The notes under the pieces are model-generated. The model was given only the letters and a program-made list of their open reading frames with translations, did no database searches and had not been told where the DNA came from. Made by a program: the position numbers and the translations under genes. 9,798 bases of DNA from CAZQCI01 sp964592255 (GTDB taxonomy: Bacteria > UBA10199 > SBBF01): NCBI GenBank assembly GCA_964592255.1, contig CAZQCI010000081.1, positions 1 to 9,798 on the forward strand, given 5' to 3'. Each line of letters opens with the position of its first letter. The stretch's first letter is position 1. Shown here piece by piece: positions 1-5,842 of this stretch.

Positions 1-528
1 GCCTTCAATTTTAGACATTTTAAAGGTAAGGGAATCTGACGTGCTTTTGACCAATGTCAAGGTGGGTCGGTTACGCATCATGCAATAATGAGTCATGGTT
101 AGTGTTCCATGGTTGTCATAATAAACTGAGGCCATTTCATAAGGGGTTCCCGGAAAAATGGTTTCTAATACGGCGCTCCCTCCAGCAATAACTTTGTATT
201 CGACATAAAGACGTTCTTTTTTCCCAAACATGGAAGAGGTAGTGACCCATTTTCCTTCTAAACTTTTCATCATTGTTAATTCAGCAGAACTATTGTCCGG
301 AGGCATTTTGCAAGTTTTGTCCTTGGAGCAAGATTCATCTTTTTTAGGGCAGGTTTTGTCTTTTTTGGAGCAAGTTTTCTTATCTTTAGAGCAGGTTTCG
401 CCTTGAGTACAGTTTTCGTCTTTTTTGGAGCAGGTTTCACCCTTGGAGCATTCAGAGTGCCCCAGGGAAGAGCCGGCTAGACTGAAGATGAACAGAGATA
501 AAAAGACAATTTTAAGTAGCTGTTTCAT
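1..528 (-). CDS. Secreted cysteine-repeat protein with DUF1579-like C-terminal domain (3' end cut by window)
   Basis: The reading frame is open from an ATG at 528 to the window edge (176 codons, C-terminus missing). A Shine-Dalgarno-like GAAAGG lies about 6 nt upstream of the start. Residues 1-23 form a Sec signal peptide (MKQLLK followed by a hydrophobic stretch ending near SSLG). Residues 27-73 carry eight cysteines spaced 6, 7, 6, 7, 7, 7 and 6 residues apart, in units resembling C-S-K-K-D-K-T, so the segment is a lysine/aspartate-rich cysteine repeat. From about residue 80 a separate domain begins (LEGKW, then VEYKVIAGGSAVLE, then LTMTHYC..RNRP). This resembles the DUF1579/lipocalin-like family, where an LTHYC-like motif is common. 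The cysteine segment could bind metal or form disulfides in the periplasm. That is inference, and no specific function is assigned. It is transcribed divergently from the outer-membrane protein gene at 744. Confidence 0.8.
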   Translation of the reverse strand, partial: MKQLLKIVFLSLFIFSLAGSSLGHSECSKGETCSKKDENCTQGETCSKDKKTCSKKDKTCPKKDESCSKDKTCKMPPDNSSAELTMMKSLEGKWVTTSSMFGKKERLYVEYKVIAGGSAVLETIFPGTPYEMASVYYDNHGTLTMTHYCMMRNRPTLTLVKSTSDSLTFKMSKIEG

Positions 529-600
529 AAAAAACCTTTCTTAAGACTAAGACATTGATTGGTGAATTACTGAATTTTAAGACGAATGTTGATGAGAAGC

Positions 601-629
601 AATACAATTTCTGTAAGTTTTTTCTTCAA
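601..629 (-). promoter_or_regulatory. Candidate sigma70 promoter for the cysteine-repeat gene
   Basis: On the minus strand TTGAAG (624-629) and TGTATT (601-606) are separated by exactly 17 nt. Each box matches its consensus at 4 of 6 positions. The predicted transcript would start near 594, leaving a 5' leader of about 65 nt. This is a weak match in AT-rich DNA. The rest of the gap at 529-743 shows no convincing paired promoter for the rightward gene, only AT-rich sequence. Confidence 0.3.
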
Positions 630-702
630 TTGATTCATGTAGTTCAATTTTGCTTGACCCTCCTTGTGTAAAATTTTAGTCCTAAAAAGAATATTATTCA
701 CA

Positions 703-759
703 GAGGAGGCAATGCTCTTGTTAGGGCCTTGTTTTATAAAGATATGCTTAAAAAAATAA
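703..759 (+). other. Shine-Dalgarno plus 15-codon leader ORF coupled by TAATG to the outer-membrane protein frame
   Basis: The only strong ribosome-binding sequence in front of the outer-membrane protein gene is GAGGAGG at 703-709. It lies next to an ATG at 712, with a TTG at 718 in the same frame. That frame encodes MLLLGPCFIKICLKK and stops at TAA 757-759. The stop overlaps an ATG at 759-761 in the main frame (TAATG). The main frame has no start codon at proper distance from the GAGGAGG. Translation may therefore enter by coupling from this mini-ORF, or the annotated start region may contain an indel. Whether the peptide is made is unknown. Confidence 0.35.
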
Positions 760-1262
760 TGACTGCTTTTTTGGTCTTTGTCTTGTCTATTCCGACTTTT
801 TCTTGGGCTCAGTCTTCCGAAAAACGTTGGAGCTTGGGAGGAGGCATTGGCACAGGTATAGGGTGGGCCATTAATTTTGATCTTTTTGGTGATGAGCCGG
901 GTGATGACTGGGTTACTGATGGAGCCACAGGAGGTTTTTTTCTGGTGCGTTATAGTTTTAATGACTGGATTAAGTTTCGTCTTTTAGGAGGTGCAGGCCT
1001 TGCTTACGGTGAGGGTGTGGATGGAACAACTGTTATTCCTATCGCCAATTTGGGGTTAGATTTTCATATCAAAAAAGGGGCAGATTCTTCTTTTGATCCT
1101 TATGTGCCTGTTGGAGTGGGTTTTCCAGAAATTATTTATGCAGGCTTTGGAAATGAATTTCACCTTAAAAATGACTTCTCTGTTTTTACTGAAGTAACCG
1201 GTTCAACAGCTATTGTTTTTTATGGCATTGCTTTCAAGATCGGTGTGCTGAAGTATTTTTAA
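744..1262 (+). CDS. Small outer-membrane beta-barrel protein
   Basis: A protein of about 172 residues. I chose the ATG at 744 because it gives a normal signal peptide: MLKKIM, a hydrophobic core, and probable cleavage after SWAQ. The frame can be extended upstream to a TTG at 729, and another ATG lies at 759. The mature part is rich in glycine and aromatic residues, with alternating strand-like segments such as GGFFLVRYSF and WIKFRLLGGAGLAYG. It ends in phenylalanine (GVLKYF), the usual C-terminal signal for outer-membrane barrel assembly. The length suits an 8-strand barrel of the OmpA/OmpW-like size class, but I cannot assign a family. Its 3' end overlaps the convergent small membrane protein gene by 29 bp. 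Ribosome-binding context is unusual; see the leader ORF entry. Confidence 0.75.
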   Translation: MLKKIMTAFLVFVLSIPTFSWAQSSEKRWSLGGGIGTGIGWAINFDLFGDEPGDDWVTDGATGGFFLVRYSFNDWIKFRLLGGAGLAYGEGVDGTTVIPIANLGLDFHIKKGADSSFDPYVPVGVGFPEIIYAGFGNEFHLKNDFSVFTEVTGSTAIVFYGIAFKIGVLKYF

Positions 1263-1491
1263 AAATTTTGAAAAAACCATAACAGCTGATGGCTATCCAA
1301 AAAATTTCAATGACACAGCTTGCTAAGTTCCAAAAACGGTAGAGCGAAATAAGGTGGAGGAGTGCCCCAATGAAGTTTAGAAGAGGGTATGCCCAATGAT
1401 TGATTGTCAATTTCCCTATTTCTAAAAGAAAATAAGCAATAATAATCAAAGCAATTCCAGCGATGCCAACGATATTAAAGAGATGGTCCAT
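1234..1491 (-). CDS. Small integral membrane protein, CBU_0592-like
   Basis: An 85-residue, very hydrophobic protein with three likely membrane helices (about residues 6-24, 33-50 and 56-76). The pattern GIAGIALIIIAYFLLEIGKL, then PLLNFIGALLHLISL, then a helix with E-I-F-W matches my memory of the CBU_0592 family of small membrane proteins, whose function is unknown. The start lies 5 nt after the stop of the TPR gene, with no clear Shine-Dalgarno sequence. The two genes are therefore probably one transcript with coupled translation. The 3' end overlaps the convergent outer-membrane protein gene by 29 bp, so read-through from either side would give antisense RNA. Confidence 0.7.
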   Translation of the reverse strand: MDHLFNIVGIAGIALIIIAYFLLEIGKLTINHWAYPLLNFIGALLHLISLYRFWNLASCVIEIFWIAISCYGFFKIFKNTSAHRS

Positions 1492-1496
1492 ATTTT

Positions 1497-2549
1497 TTAT
1501 AGGCCATATTTTTGGGTGAGTTCTGTAAACCTAGGATCTTTCCGTGCATTGGCCAAATCATTATCTGTCATCAGTTTTGGAGTTTTTCGGGACCCCGGAG
1601 CAAAATCGGAGTCATATTTTGTGATGTAATCAAGCCAAAGAACTTGCTCTATTTGTTGCAAGGCTCCATCTATTTTTCCTTCCAGGCTCAGAGAGCAGGC
1701 AAGATTAAAACGCGATTCAATCTGTAGTTTTGCAGGAAGCGGAGCTGCTACTGAAACAGCTTTGGTAAAGTAAGTTTCCGTCGTTAAGTAATCTTTGGCA
1801 TAAGCGCTTGCCATGGCAATTCCAGAATAAAGATCCCAGGCATCCATAGGGCTAAGCGTAGCGAGGTCGTGTTTTTGTTCAAACTCTTTATATTTTTTCA
1901 AAGCCTCCGCTGCTTGTCCTCCATAGAGTAATTTACCAATAGGAGCCAAGTCAGAAGTAAATTGCCGGCTTGGGTTCATGTCTTGTTCAGTGCGTCGGAA
2001 GAGGGTGTTGATTTGTATATCAGCCTTATGGGGAATGTCTGGATTTTTAAGATAGCTTTGCGCCATACTATGAGCGATACCGTATTCCCTTTTCATTGCA
2101 TAAGCGATGGCGGAGTTTTGCAAGGCTTGATCGACTGATTTATTTGCAGGAAAACGTGGATCGACGGAAGGGTTTTTGGTTAAAAGTGCTTGTTTGAAAG
2201 AAGCGAGCGCCTCGTCATATTGTTTTTTATCAATTAAAAGAATGGTACCGGCTTCAACGGAGGCTTCAATGAAGTCTGGTTTAATTTTAACCGTTTTTAG
2301 ATATTCTGCTAAAGCGTTATCTTTATCTCCTTTGGATTCATAAGCCCCTCCTAAGTCAAAGTAGGCTAAGAAAAAAGAGTCGTCTGCTGCAATCGCTTGT
2401 TGAAAAAGCTTGATGCCACCATCCAGATCACCTTTTACAGCTGTTTGGTATCCTTGTTTATAAAGGGATTCAGCTTGACTCCGGTCTTCGGCGTGAGTGA
2501 TTAAAGGGAATAAAACGATGAACGCAAGGGAGATATATTTTTTTATCAT
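1497..2549 (-). CDS. Periplasmic TPR-repeat protein
   Basis: A protein of 350 residues starting at the ATG at 2547-2549. This start is preferred because it begins a clean signal peptide (MIKKYISLAFIVLFPLITHA) and has an AGG-type site just upstream. A start 21 codons further upstream is possible, but it would run into the divergent tag gene. After the signal, residues of about 25-130 hold roughly three tetratricopeptide repeats, with the usual A-x-x-x-Y-x-x-G, A-I-x-x-F-x-x-A-I and P-x-F-x-x-A patterns. The C-terminal part holds further helical, TPR-like stretches, such as a segment with A-Y-A-K-D-Y near residue 250. TPR proteins act as binding scaffolds. The partner is unknown. It is followed 5 nt later by the small membrane protein gene, suggesting a two-gene operon at the cell envelope. 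Confidence 0.8.
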   Translation of the reverse strand: MIKKYISLAFIVLFPLITHAEDRSQAESLYKQGYQTAVKGDLDGGIKLFQQAIAADDSFFLAYFDLGGAYESKGDKDNALAEYLKTVKIKPDFIEASVEAGTILLIDKKQYDEALASFKQALLTKNPSVDPRFPANKSVDQALQNSAIAYAMKREYGIAHSMAQSYLKNPDIPHKADIQINTLFRRTEQDMNPSRQFTSDLAPIGKLLYGGQAAEALKKYKEFEQKHDLATLSPMDAWDLYSGIAMASAYAKDYLTTETYFTKAVSVAAPLPAKLQIESRFNLACSLSLEGKIDGALQQIEQVLWLDYITKYDSDFAPGSRKTPKLMTDNDLANARKDPRFTELTQKYGL

Positions 2550-2561
2550 AGACCTGCTAAG

Positions 2562-2589
2562 TTGCCATAAAGATTTTAATGAGTACAGT
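2562..2589 (+). promoter_or_regulatory. Candidate promoter for tag
   Basis: TTGCCA (2562-2567) and TACAGT (2584-2589) are separated by 16 nt, in the short divergent gap between the TPR gene and tag. They match the sigma70 boxes at 5 of 6 and 4 of 6 positions. This would give a very short untranslated leader (about 10 nt), consistent with the weak ribosome-binding site. It is a motif match only. Confidence 0.3.
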
Positions 2590-2606
2590 CTAAAGCGAAT
2601 ATTGAT

Positions 2607-3182
2607 ATGCAAATTACACGATGCCCATGGGCCGGTAGCGATCCTTTATATGTTCATTACCATGATACGGAATGTGGTGTGCCTGTTCATGACGATCGGA
2701 AACTTTTTGAGTTTATTACTTTAGAAGGCGCCCAGGCGGGTTTAAGTTGGATTACTGTATTGCGTAAGCGAGAAAATTATCGAAAGGCTTTTGCCGGATT
2801 TGACCCTGAAAAAATAGCCCGATTTAATTCTAAAAAAATTGCCACTCTTCTTCAAAATCCTGGTCTTATCCGAAATCGACTTAAAATAGAATCAACGGTG
2901 AGTAATGCACAGGCATTTATAAAGGTTCAGGAAGAGTTTGGAAGTTTTGATGCATATCAATGGAGTTTTGTTGATCATCAACCTGTGCAAAACAAAATTG
3001 TTTCTTTCAAAAAAATTCCTGCTACTTCAAAAATCTCTGATGCTTGGAGCAAAGACATGAAACGGCGAGGCTTCCGCTTCGTTGGTTCCACAATCCTTTA
3101 CGCCCACATGCAAGCTGTAGGGATGGTGAACGACCATCTGACGAGTTGCTTTAGATATCGGGAGCTTCTTAAGGAAATTTAA
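2607..3182 (+). CDS. tag: DNA-3-methyladenine glycosylase I
   Basis: A 191-residue protein that aligns along its whole length with E. coli Tag as I remember it. Tag removes 3-methyladenine from alkylated DNA in base excision repair and has a structural zinc held by two Cys and two His. All four ligands are present: C6, H19, H177 and C181. The active-site stretch L-E-G-A-Q-A-G-L-S-W-I-T-V-L is intact, with E40 equivalent to E38 of E. coli and W48 equivalent to W46. Y18 is also kept. One oddity is C23 in T-E-C-G-V-P, where the family normally has tryptophan (E-W-G-V-P). Lacking a strong Shine-Dalgarno sequence, the start was chosen by match to the family N-terminus. The stop TAA lies inside the target duplication of the adjacent mobile element, so insertion left the gene complete. 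Confidence 0.95.
   Translation: MQITRCPWAGSDPLYVHYHDTECGVPVHDDRKLFEFITLEGAQAGLSWITVLRKRENYRKAFAGFDPEKIARFNSKKIATLLQNPGLIRNRLKIESTVSNAQAFIKVQEEFGSFDAYQWSFVDHQPVQNKIVSFKKIPATSKISDAWSKDMKRRGFRFVGSTILYAHMQAVGMVNDHLTSCFRYRELLKEI
3175..3182. repeat. Target-site duplication, left copy
   Basis: AAATTTAA, identical to 5813-5820. Eight base pairs is the duplication length usually reported for IS1595-family elements. The copy contains the TAA stop of tag. Removing the element and one copy joins tag directly to the AATAATATC sequence before the oxygenase gene. Because the repeat is AT-only and partly palindromic, chance similarity is possible, but its position directly outside the inverted ends supports it. 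Confidence 0.75.
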
Positions 3183-3205
3183 GGAAATTATATACTTAAC
3201 TCCCT
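3183..3205 (+). repeat. Left terminal inverted repeat of the IS1595-like element
   Basis: Begins GGAAATTATATACTTAACTC and ends with CCT. Against the reverse complement of 5788-5810, 20 of 23 positions match. All three differences are transitions, and the innermost TAACTCCCT is identical. Confidence 0.75.
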
Positions 3206-3231
3206 TTAGTTGATATAACATCTTGATTTGT

Positions 3232-3793
3232 ATGAGTAAATCAACGACCAGTATTATAGAGCTTATAAAAATGTTTCCCACCGAGAAATCGGCTAAAAAG
3301 TACATCACTAAACGAAGGTGGTCAGACGGTGTGATATGTCCTTGTTGCAACACCAATGACCGCATCACCACCCGAAAAAGTGATGATTACCGATGTAATG
3401 TTTTTAAAAATGATTTCACGGTTAGAACAGCTACAATTTTTGAAAGATCACATATACCACTCCAAAAGTGGTTGTACGCTATGTATTTATTAATGACAGC
3501 CCGTAAAGGGATTTCGAGCCTACAGCTCGCTAAAGAAATTGGGATTACCCAAAAGTCGGCTTGGTTTATGCTGCAAAGAATTCGTGAAGCGTGTGGAAAT
3601 GACTTGACTGCTTTGCGTGGAAATTGATGAAACGTATATTGGTGGCAAAGAGAAGAATAAACACTCTCACAAAAAGTTAAACGCAGGACGTGGTACAATA
3701 AGAAAGACACCTGTGATTAGAATGAGAGAGTGAGGTACAGGTGGCAGAACTAAAGCCAAGCCTATTGCTAGTACAGAAGGAGCTAATATCATA
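3232..3793 (+). pseudogene. IS1595-family transposase, truncated and frameshifted
   Basis: Residues 1-130 from the ATG at 3232 are a transposase zinc-ribbon domain followed by the start of the IS1595 DDE domain (P-L-Q-K-W, then a long helix and A-W-F-M-L-Q-R-I-R-E). The zinc ribbon keeps C36, C39 and C55, but the fourth ligand position is F58. Near 3617-3620 a small indel shifts the frame. The next frame reads V-E-I-D-E-T-Y-I-G-G-K-E-K-N-K-H, which holds the first catalytic aspartate. It then hits TGA at 3731-3733, in a place where the family continues R-G-G-R-T-K-A. The homology ends near 3790 (A-S-T-E-G-A-N-I). The remaining third, with the other catalytic residues, is gone. The methyltransferase ATG follows directly and in the same frame. 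The protein cannot be an active transposase. Confidence 0.88.
3777..3782 (+). promoter_or_regulatory. Ribosome-binding site of the methyltransferase, made of transposase codons
   Basis: AAGGAG sits 11 nt before the methyltransferase ATG at 3794. It falls within the codons for the S-T-E-G-A stretch of the transposase remnant, so the RM gene appears to use a Shine-Dalgarno sequence supplied by the interrupted transposase gene. The spacing is slightly long. Confidence 0.45.
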
Positions 3794-4783
3794 ATGGCTA
3801 GAAATGCAACAAACACCCTGCTTCATAGTGCTAAAAAAGCGAAGAACGATGAGTTTTTTACTCAGCTTTCTGATATTGAAAGAGAATTAAAACACTATGA
3901 AAGACACTTTAGAGGGAAGGTTATTTATTGTAATTGCGATGACCCAAAATCTAGTAATTTTTTTAATTACTTTTTTGCGAATTTTGAGCGTTTGGGCCTC
4001 AAACGACTAATAACTTCCTGTTATAAGGAAAATGAAAATGGATTTTTCGTTGTGTGTTCAGGAGAAAAAAACAATACTAAAAATAAAAAAGTTCTATTTA
4101 ATGGTGACGGTGATTTTCGTAGTAATGAGAGTATAGAATTACTAGAACAATGCGATATTGTCGTCACGAACCCCCCATTTTCCCTATTTAGAGAATATGT
4201 AAATCAACTTGTTAAATACGATAAGAAGTTCCTTATCATTGGAAATATTAATGCCATTACATATAAGGAAATTTTCGGGTTGATTAAGGAAAATAAAGCG
4301 TGGTTAGGTATTAATCTTGGCAGGGGTATTTCTGGCTTTATTGTGCCTAATCACTATGAACTTTATGGAACAGAGTCAAGGATTGACGGTAATGGTAATA
4401 GGATTGTTTCCCCTAATAATTGTTTATGGCTAACTAACCTAGACAACTTTAAACGTCACGAATACATTAATTTAACGAAGAGTTATATCGGAAATGAAAT
4501 TGAGTATCCTCTGTATGATAATTATAAAGGGATTAATGTAAACAGAACACAAGATATACCTTATGATTACGAAGGAGCTATAGGGGTGCCTATAACCTTT
4601 CTCCATAAATATAATCCTAATCAATTTGAAATAATCAAATTTAGAAAAGGGAATGACGAAAAAGATTTATCGGTAAATGGCAAATGTCCTTATTTTAGAA
4701 TTTTAGTACGAAATAGACAGTATGATTGTAATTTATTTGAGAACACTAAGCAAAAATACTCTAACGCATCCCTAGCTGTGTAA
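3794..4783 (+). CDS. M.EcoRI-like adenine-N6 DNA methyltransferase (predicted GAATTC)
   Basis: A 329-residue intact ORF, close to the length of M.EcoRI (about 326). The start M-A-R-N-A-T-N, the block K-N-D-E-F-F-T-Q, V-I-Y-C-N-C-D-D-P, and F-E-R-L-G-L-K-R-L-I-T match M.EcoRI as I remember it. The catalytic motif IV is N-P-P-F at residues 126-129, followed by S-L-F-R-E-Y. Further matching blocks are Y-D-K-K-F-L-I-I-G-N, M/I-G-V-P-I-T-F-L and Y-N-P-N-Q-F-E-I-I, with F-R-K-G-N-D near the end. M.EcoRI transfers a methyl group from S-adenosylmethionine to the second adenine of GAATTC, protecting it from EcoRI. The C-terminus carries an extra tail after P-Y-F-R-I-L-V-R-N-R. The endonuclease gene follows 38 nt later in the same direction, whereas in the classic EcoRI system the endonuclease gene comes first. 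With the endonuclease frame broken, this may act as a solitary methyltransferase. Confidence 0.93.
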   Translation: MARNATNTLLHSAKKAKNDEFFTQLSDIERELKHYERHFRGKVIYCNCDDPKSSNFFNYFFANFERLGLKRLITSCYKENENGFFVVCSGEKNNTKNKKVLFNGDGDFRSNESIELLEQCDIVVTNPPFSLFREYVNQLVKYDKKFLIIGNINAITYKEIFGLIKENKAWLGINLGRGISGFIVPNHYELYGTESRIDGNGNRIVSPNNCLWLTNLDNFKRHEYINLTKSYIGNEIEYPLYDNYKGINVNRTQDIPYDYEGAIGVPITFLHKYNPNQFEIIKFRKGNDEKDLSVNGKCPYFRILVRNRQYDCNLFENTKQKYSNASLAV

Positions 4784-4821
4784 ATCTTTCTTTTGTTTTT
4801 TTATGAGTGGGTTAATAACAA

Positions 4822-5666
4822 ATGGGTAAGAAGAAGCAATCAAAACGATTAACTAACCAGCACAAAGATGCTCAAGGGGTTGTGGGTATATTTGGAGACG
4901 GCGCAAAATTGCACGACACAGTTGTTGGGGAAATATCACAAATTGTGCTTAATCGTCTGACAGTTGAATATCCACAATTTTTTTTCGATATAGATCAAGC
5001 ATAAAAAAAGAAGAAATAAACGAAGCGTTAAAGAAAATTGACCCAGAATTAGGCCAAACCATTTTTGTACCAAATTCAAGCATTATCCCAGATGGTGGGA
5101 TAATCGAAGTAAAAGATGATAACAGTATTTGGAGAGTACTACTTGTAACCGAAGCTAAACATCAAGGAAAAGACATTGAAAATATCCAAAAAGGAAATCT
5201 TGTTGGTAAAAATAACAATCAAGACTTGATGGCTGCTGGTAATGCGATAGAAAGGTCACATAAAAACATATCGGAAATCGCCAATTTTATGTTATCCGAA
5301 TCCCATTTTCCTTATATCTTATTTTTGGAAGGTTCAAATTTTCTTACTGAAACTATTTCAATTAAGAGACCTGATGGAAGAGTAGTCACTCTTAATTATA
5401 ATTCAGGAATGCTAAATAGATTAGATAGATTGACTTCCGCAAATTACGGAATGCCAATTAACACTAATTTATGTAAAAATAAATTTGTTAAACATAAAGA
5501 TAAAACAATTATGCTTCAAGCAACTTCAATATATACACAAGGCAATGGAGAGAAATGGGATAAAGAAGAGATGCTAAAAATCATGTTAGAAGTTGCTAAG
5601 ACTTCTCTTAAAGTACTTGGAAGCGATTTATTTAGCCAAATTACAAAGGGCAATAAAGCCAAATGA
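4822..5666 (+). pseudogene. EcoRI-like type II restriction endonuclease, split by a one-base frameshift
   Basis: Adding one base in the T-run at 4978-4985 gives a 281-residue protein matching EcoRI (277) throughout, from M-G-K-K-K-Q-S-K-R-L-T to V-L-G-S-D-L-F. In the corrected frame the catalytic residues D91, E111 and K113 (P-D-G-G and T-E-A-K-H-Q) are present. So are the recognition residues N141, A142 and R145 (M-A-A-G-N-A-I-E-R-S-H-K-N), and R200 and R203 (L-N-R-L-D-R-L). All fall at the same numbers as in EcoRI, so the predicted target is G^AATTC. As written, the first frame stops at 5002-5004 after 60 residues. The rest is open from the T-run to 5666. No good Shine-Dalgarno sequence precedes the ATG at 4822. 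It may be a true null, a slippage-dependent gene, or a homopolymer sequencing error. Confidence 0.9.
4978..4986 (+). other. Homopolymer T8 frameshift site in the endonuclease gene
   Basis: Eight Ts followed by C, read TTT TTT TTC in the first frame. With nine Ts, or a minus-one slip here, the frame passes into R-Y-R-S-S-I-K-K, which matches the EcoRI sequence at this point. T-TTT-TTC is a heptamer on which both tRNAs could re-pair after a minus-one slip, and long T-runs also allow transcriptional slippage. Whether either happens is unknown. Confidence 0.8.
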
Positions 5667-5788
5667 AAAAACTCGATAAAGAAACAGATAAAAAACTCAG
5701 CTCAGCTTTAAAGGTTATTTAAACTTATAAACCTAAGCCTAAAGCTACTAAAAAGAGTGTTAAAAAAGTTATCAAAGCTAAGGGGTGA
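5663..5788 (+). pseudogene. Small lysine-rich ORF overlapping the endonuclease stop, interrupted by TAA
   Basis: ATG at 5663 overlaps the endonuclease TGA (ATGA), the arrangement of coupled genes. The frame reads M-K-K-L-D-K-E-T-D-K-K-L-S-S-A-L-K-V-I, then TAA (5720-5722). It continues in the same frame as T-Y-K-P-K-P-K-A-T-K-K-S-V-K-K-V-I-K-A-K-G to TGA at 5786-5788, right at the inner edge of the right inverted repeat. Both halves are lysine-rich, so the TAA looks like a recent nonsense change in a product of about 41 residues. I do not recognise the family. It could be a DNA-binding basic peptide of the element or a chance reading frame. Confidence 0.4.
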
Positions 5789-5812
5789 GGGAGTTAGGCA
5801 TATAATTCCCCC
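5788..5812 (-). repeat. Right terminal inverted repeat of the IS1595-like element
   Basis: Read on the minus strand it starts GGGGGAATTATATGCCTAAC and ends TCCCT, matching the left end apart from three transitions plus the 2-nt offset at the tip. Its inner edge coincides with the stop codon of the lysine-rich ORF. Confidence 0.75.
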
Positions 5813-5820
5813 AAATTTAA
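5813..5820. repeat. Target-site duplication, right copy
   Basis: AAATTTAA directly outside the right inverted repeat, identical to 3175-3182. It lies 22 bp from the stop codon of the oxygenase gene, so the element filled a very short convergent gap without breaking either gene. Confidence 0.75.
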
Positions 5821-5842
5821 AATAATATCTACATCCTGTTCT

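Larger units (their letters stand above)
3183..5812 (+). mobile_element. Decayed IS1595-family transposon carrying an EcoRI-like restriction-modification system
   Basis: The element is about 2.63 kb. Its left part encodes the N-terminal half of an IS1595-family transposase. Its middle carries an M.EcoRI-like and an EcoRI-like gene, and its right part a small lysine-rich ORF. The two ends are inverted copies: an AATTATATRCYTAACTCCCT core (R/Y mark mismatches) at 3186-3205 and, inverted, at 5788-5807. The whole is flanked by an 8-bp direct repeat. IS1595-family elements with passenger genes are known as a class. Here transposase damage makes self-mobility unlikely, because the second and third catalytic acidic positions are absent. 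The exact tips are uncertain by about 2 bp: aligning the ends base for base from the core puts a 2-nt offset at the outer edge. By eye the cargo is more A-rich than the flanks, in keeping with foreign origin. Confidence 0.85.

Noticed and set aside
300..460. CRISPR-like or tandem DNA repeat
   Set aside because: The units are short, imperfect and in frame with the cysteine-repeat protein, so they are coding repeats without spacers.
1250..1275. Possible bidirectional terminator at the convergent gene ends (ATTTTTAAAAAT)
   Set aside because: The palindrome is AT-only with no GC stem, so it is not convincing as an intrinsic terminator.
1512..1727. Plus-strand ORF of 71 codons
   Set aside because: It is antisense to the TPR protein, with no ribosome site or recognisable domain.
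3027..3371. Minus-strand ORF of 114 codons across the tag end and transposase start
   Set aside because: It is antisense to the conserved end of tag and to the transposase zinc ribbon, crosses the element boundary, and has no recognisable protein features.
3387..3710. Minus-strand ORF of 107 codons inside the transposase remnant
   Set aside because: It is antisense to clear transposase coding sequence; its cysteine- and histidine-rich look is a shadow effect.
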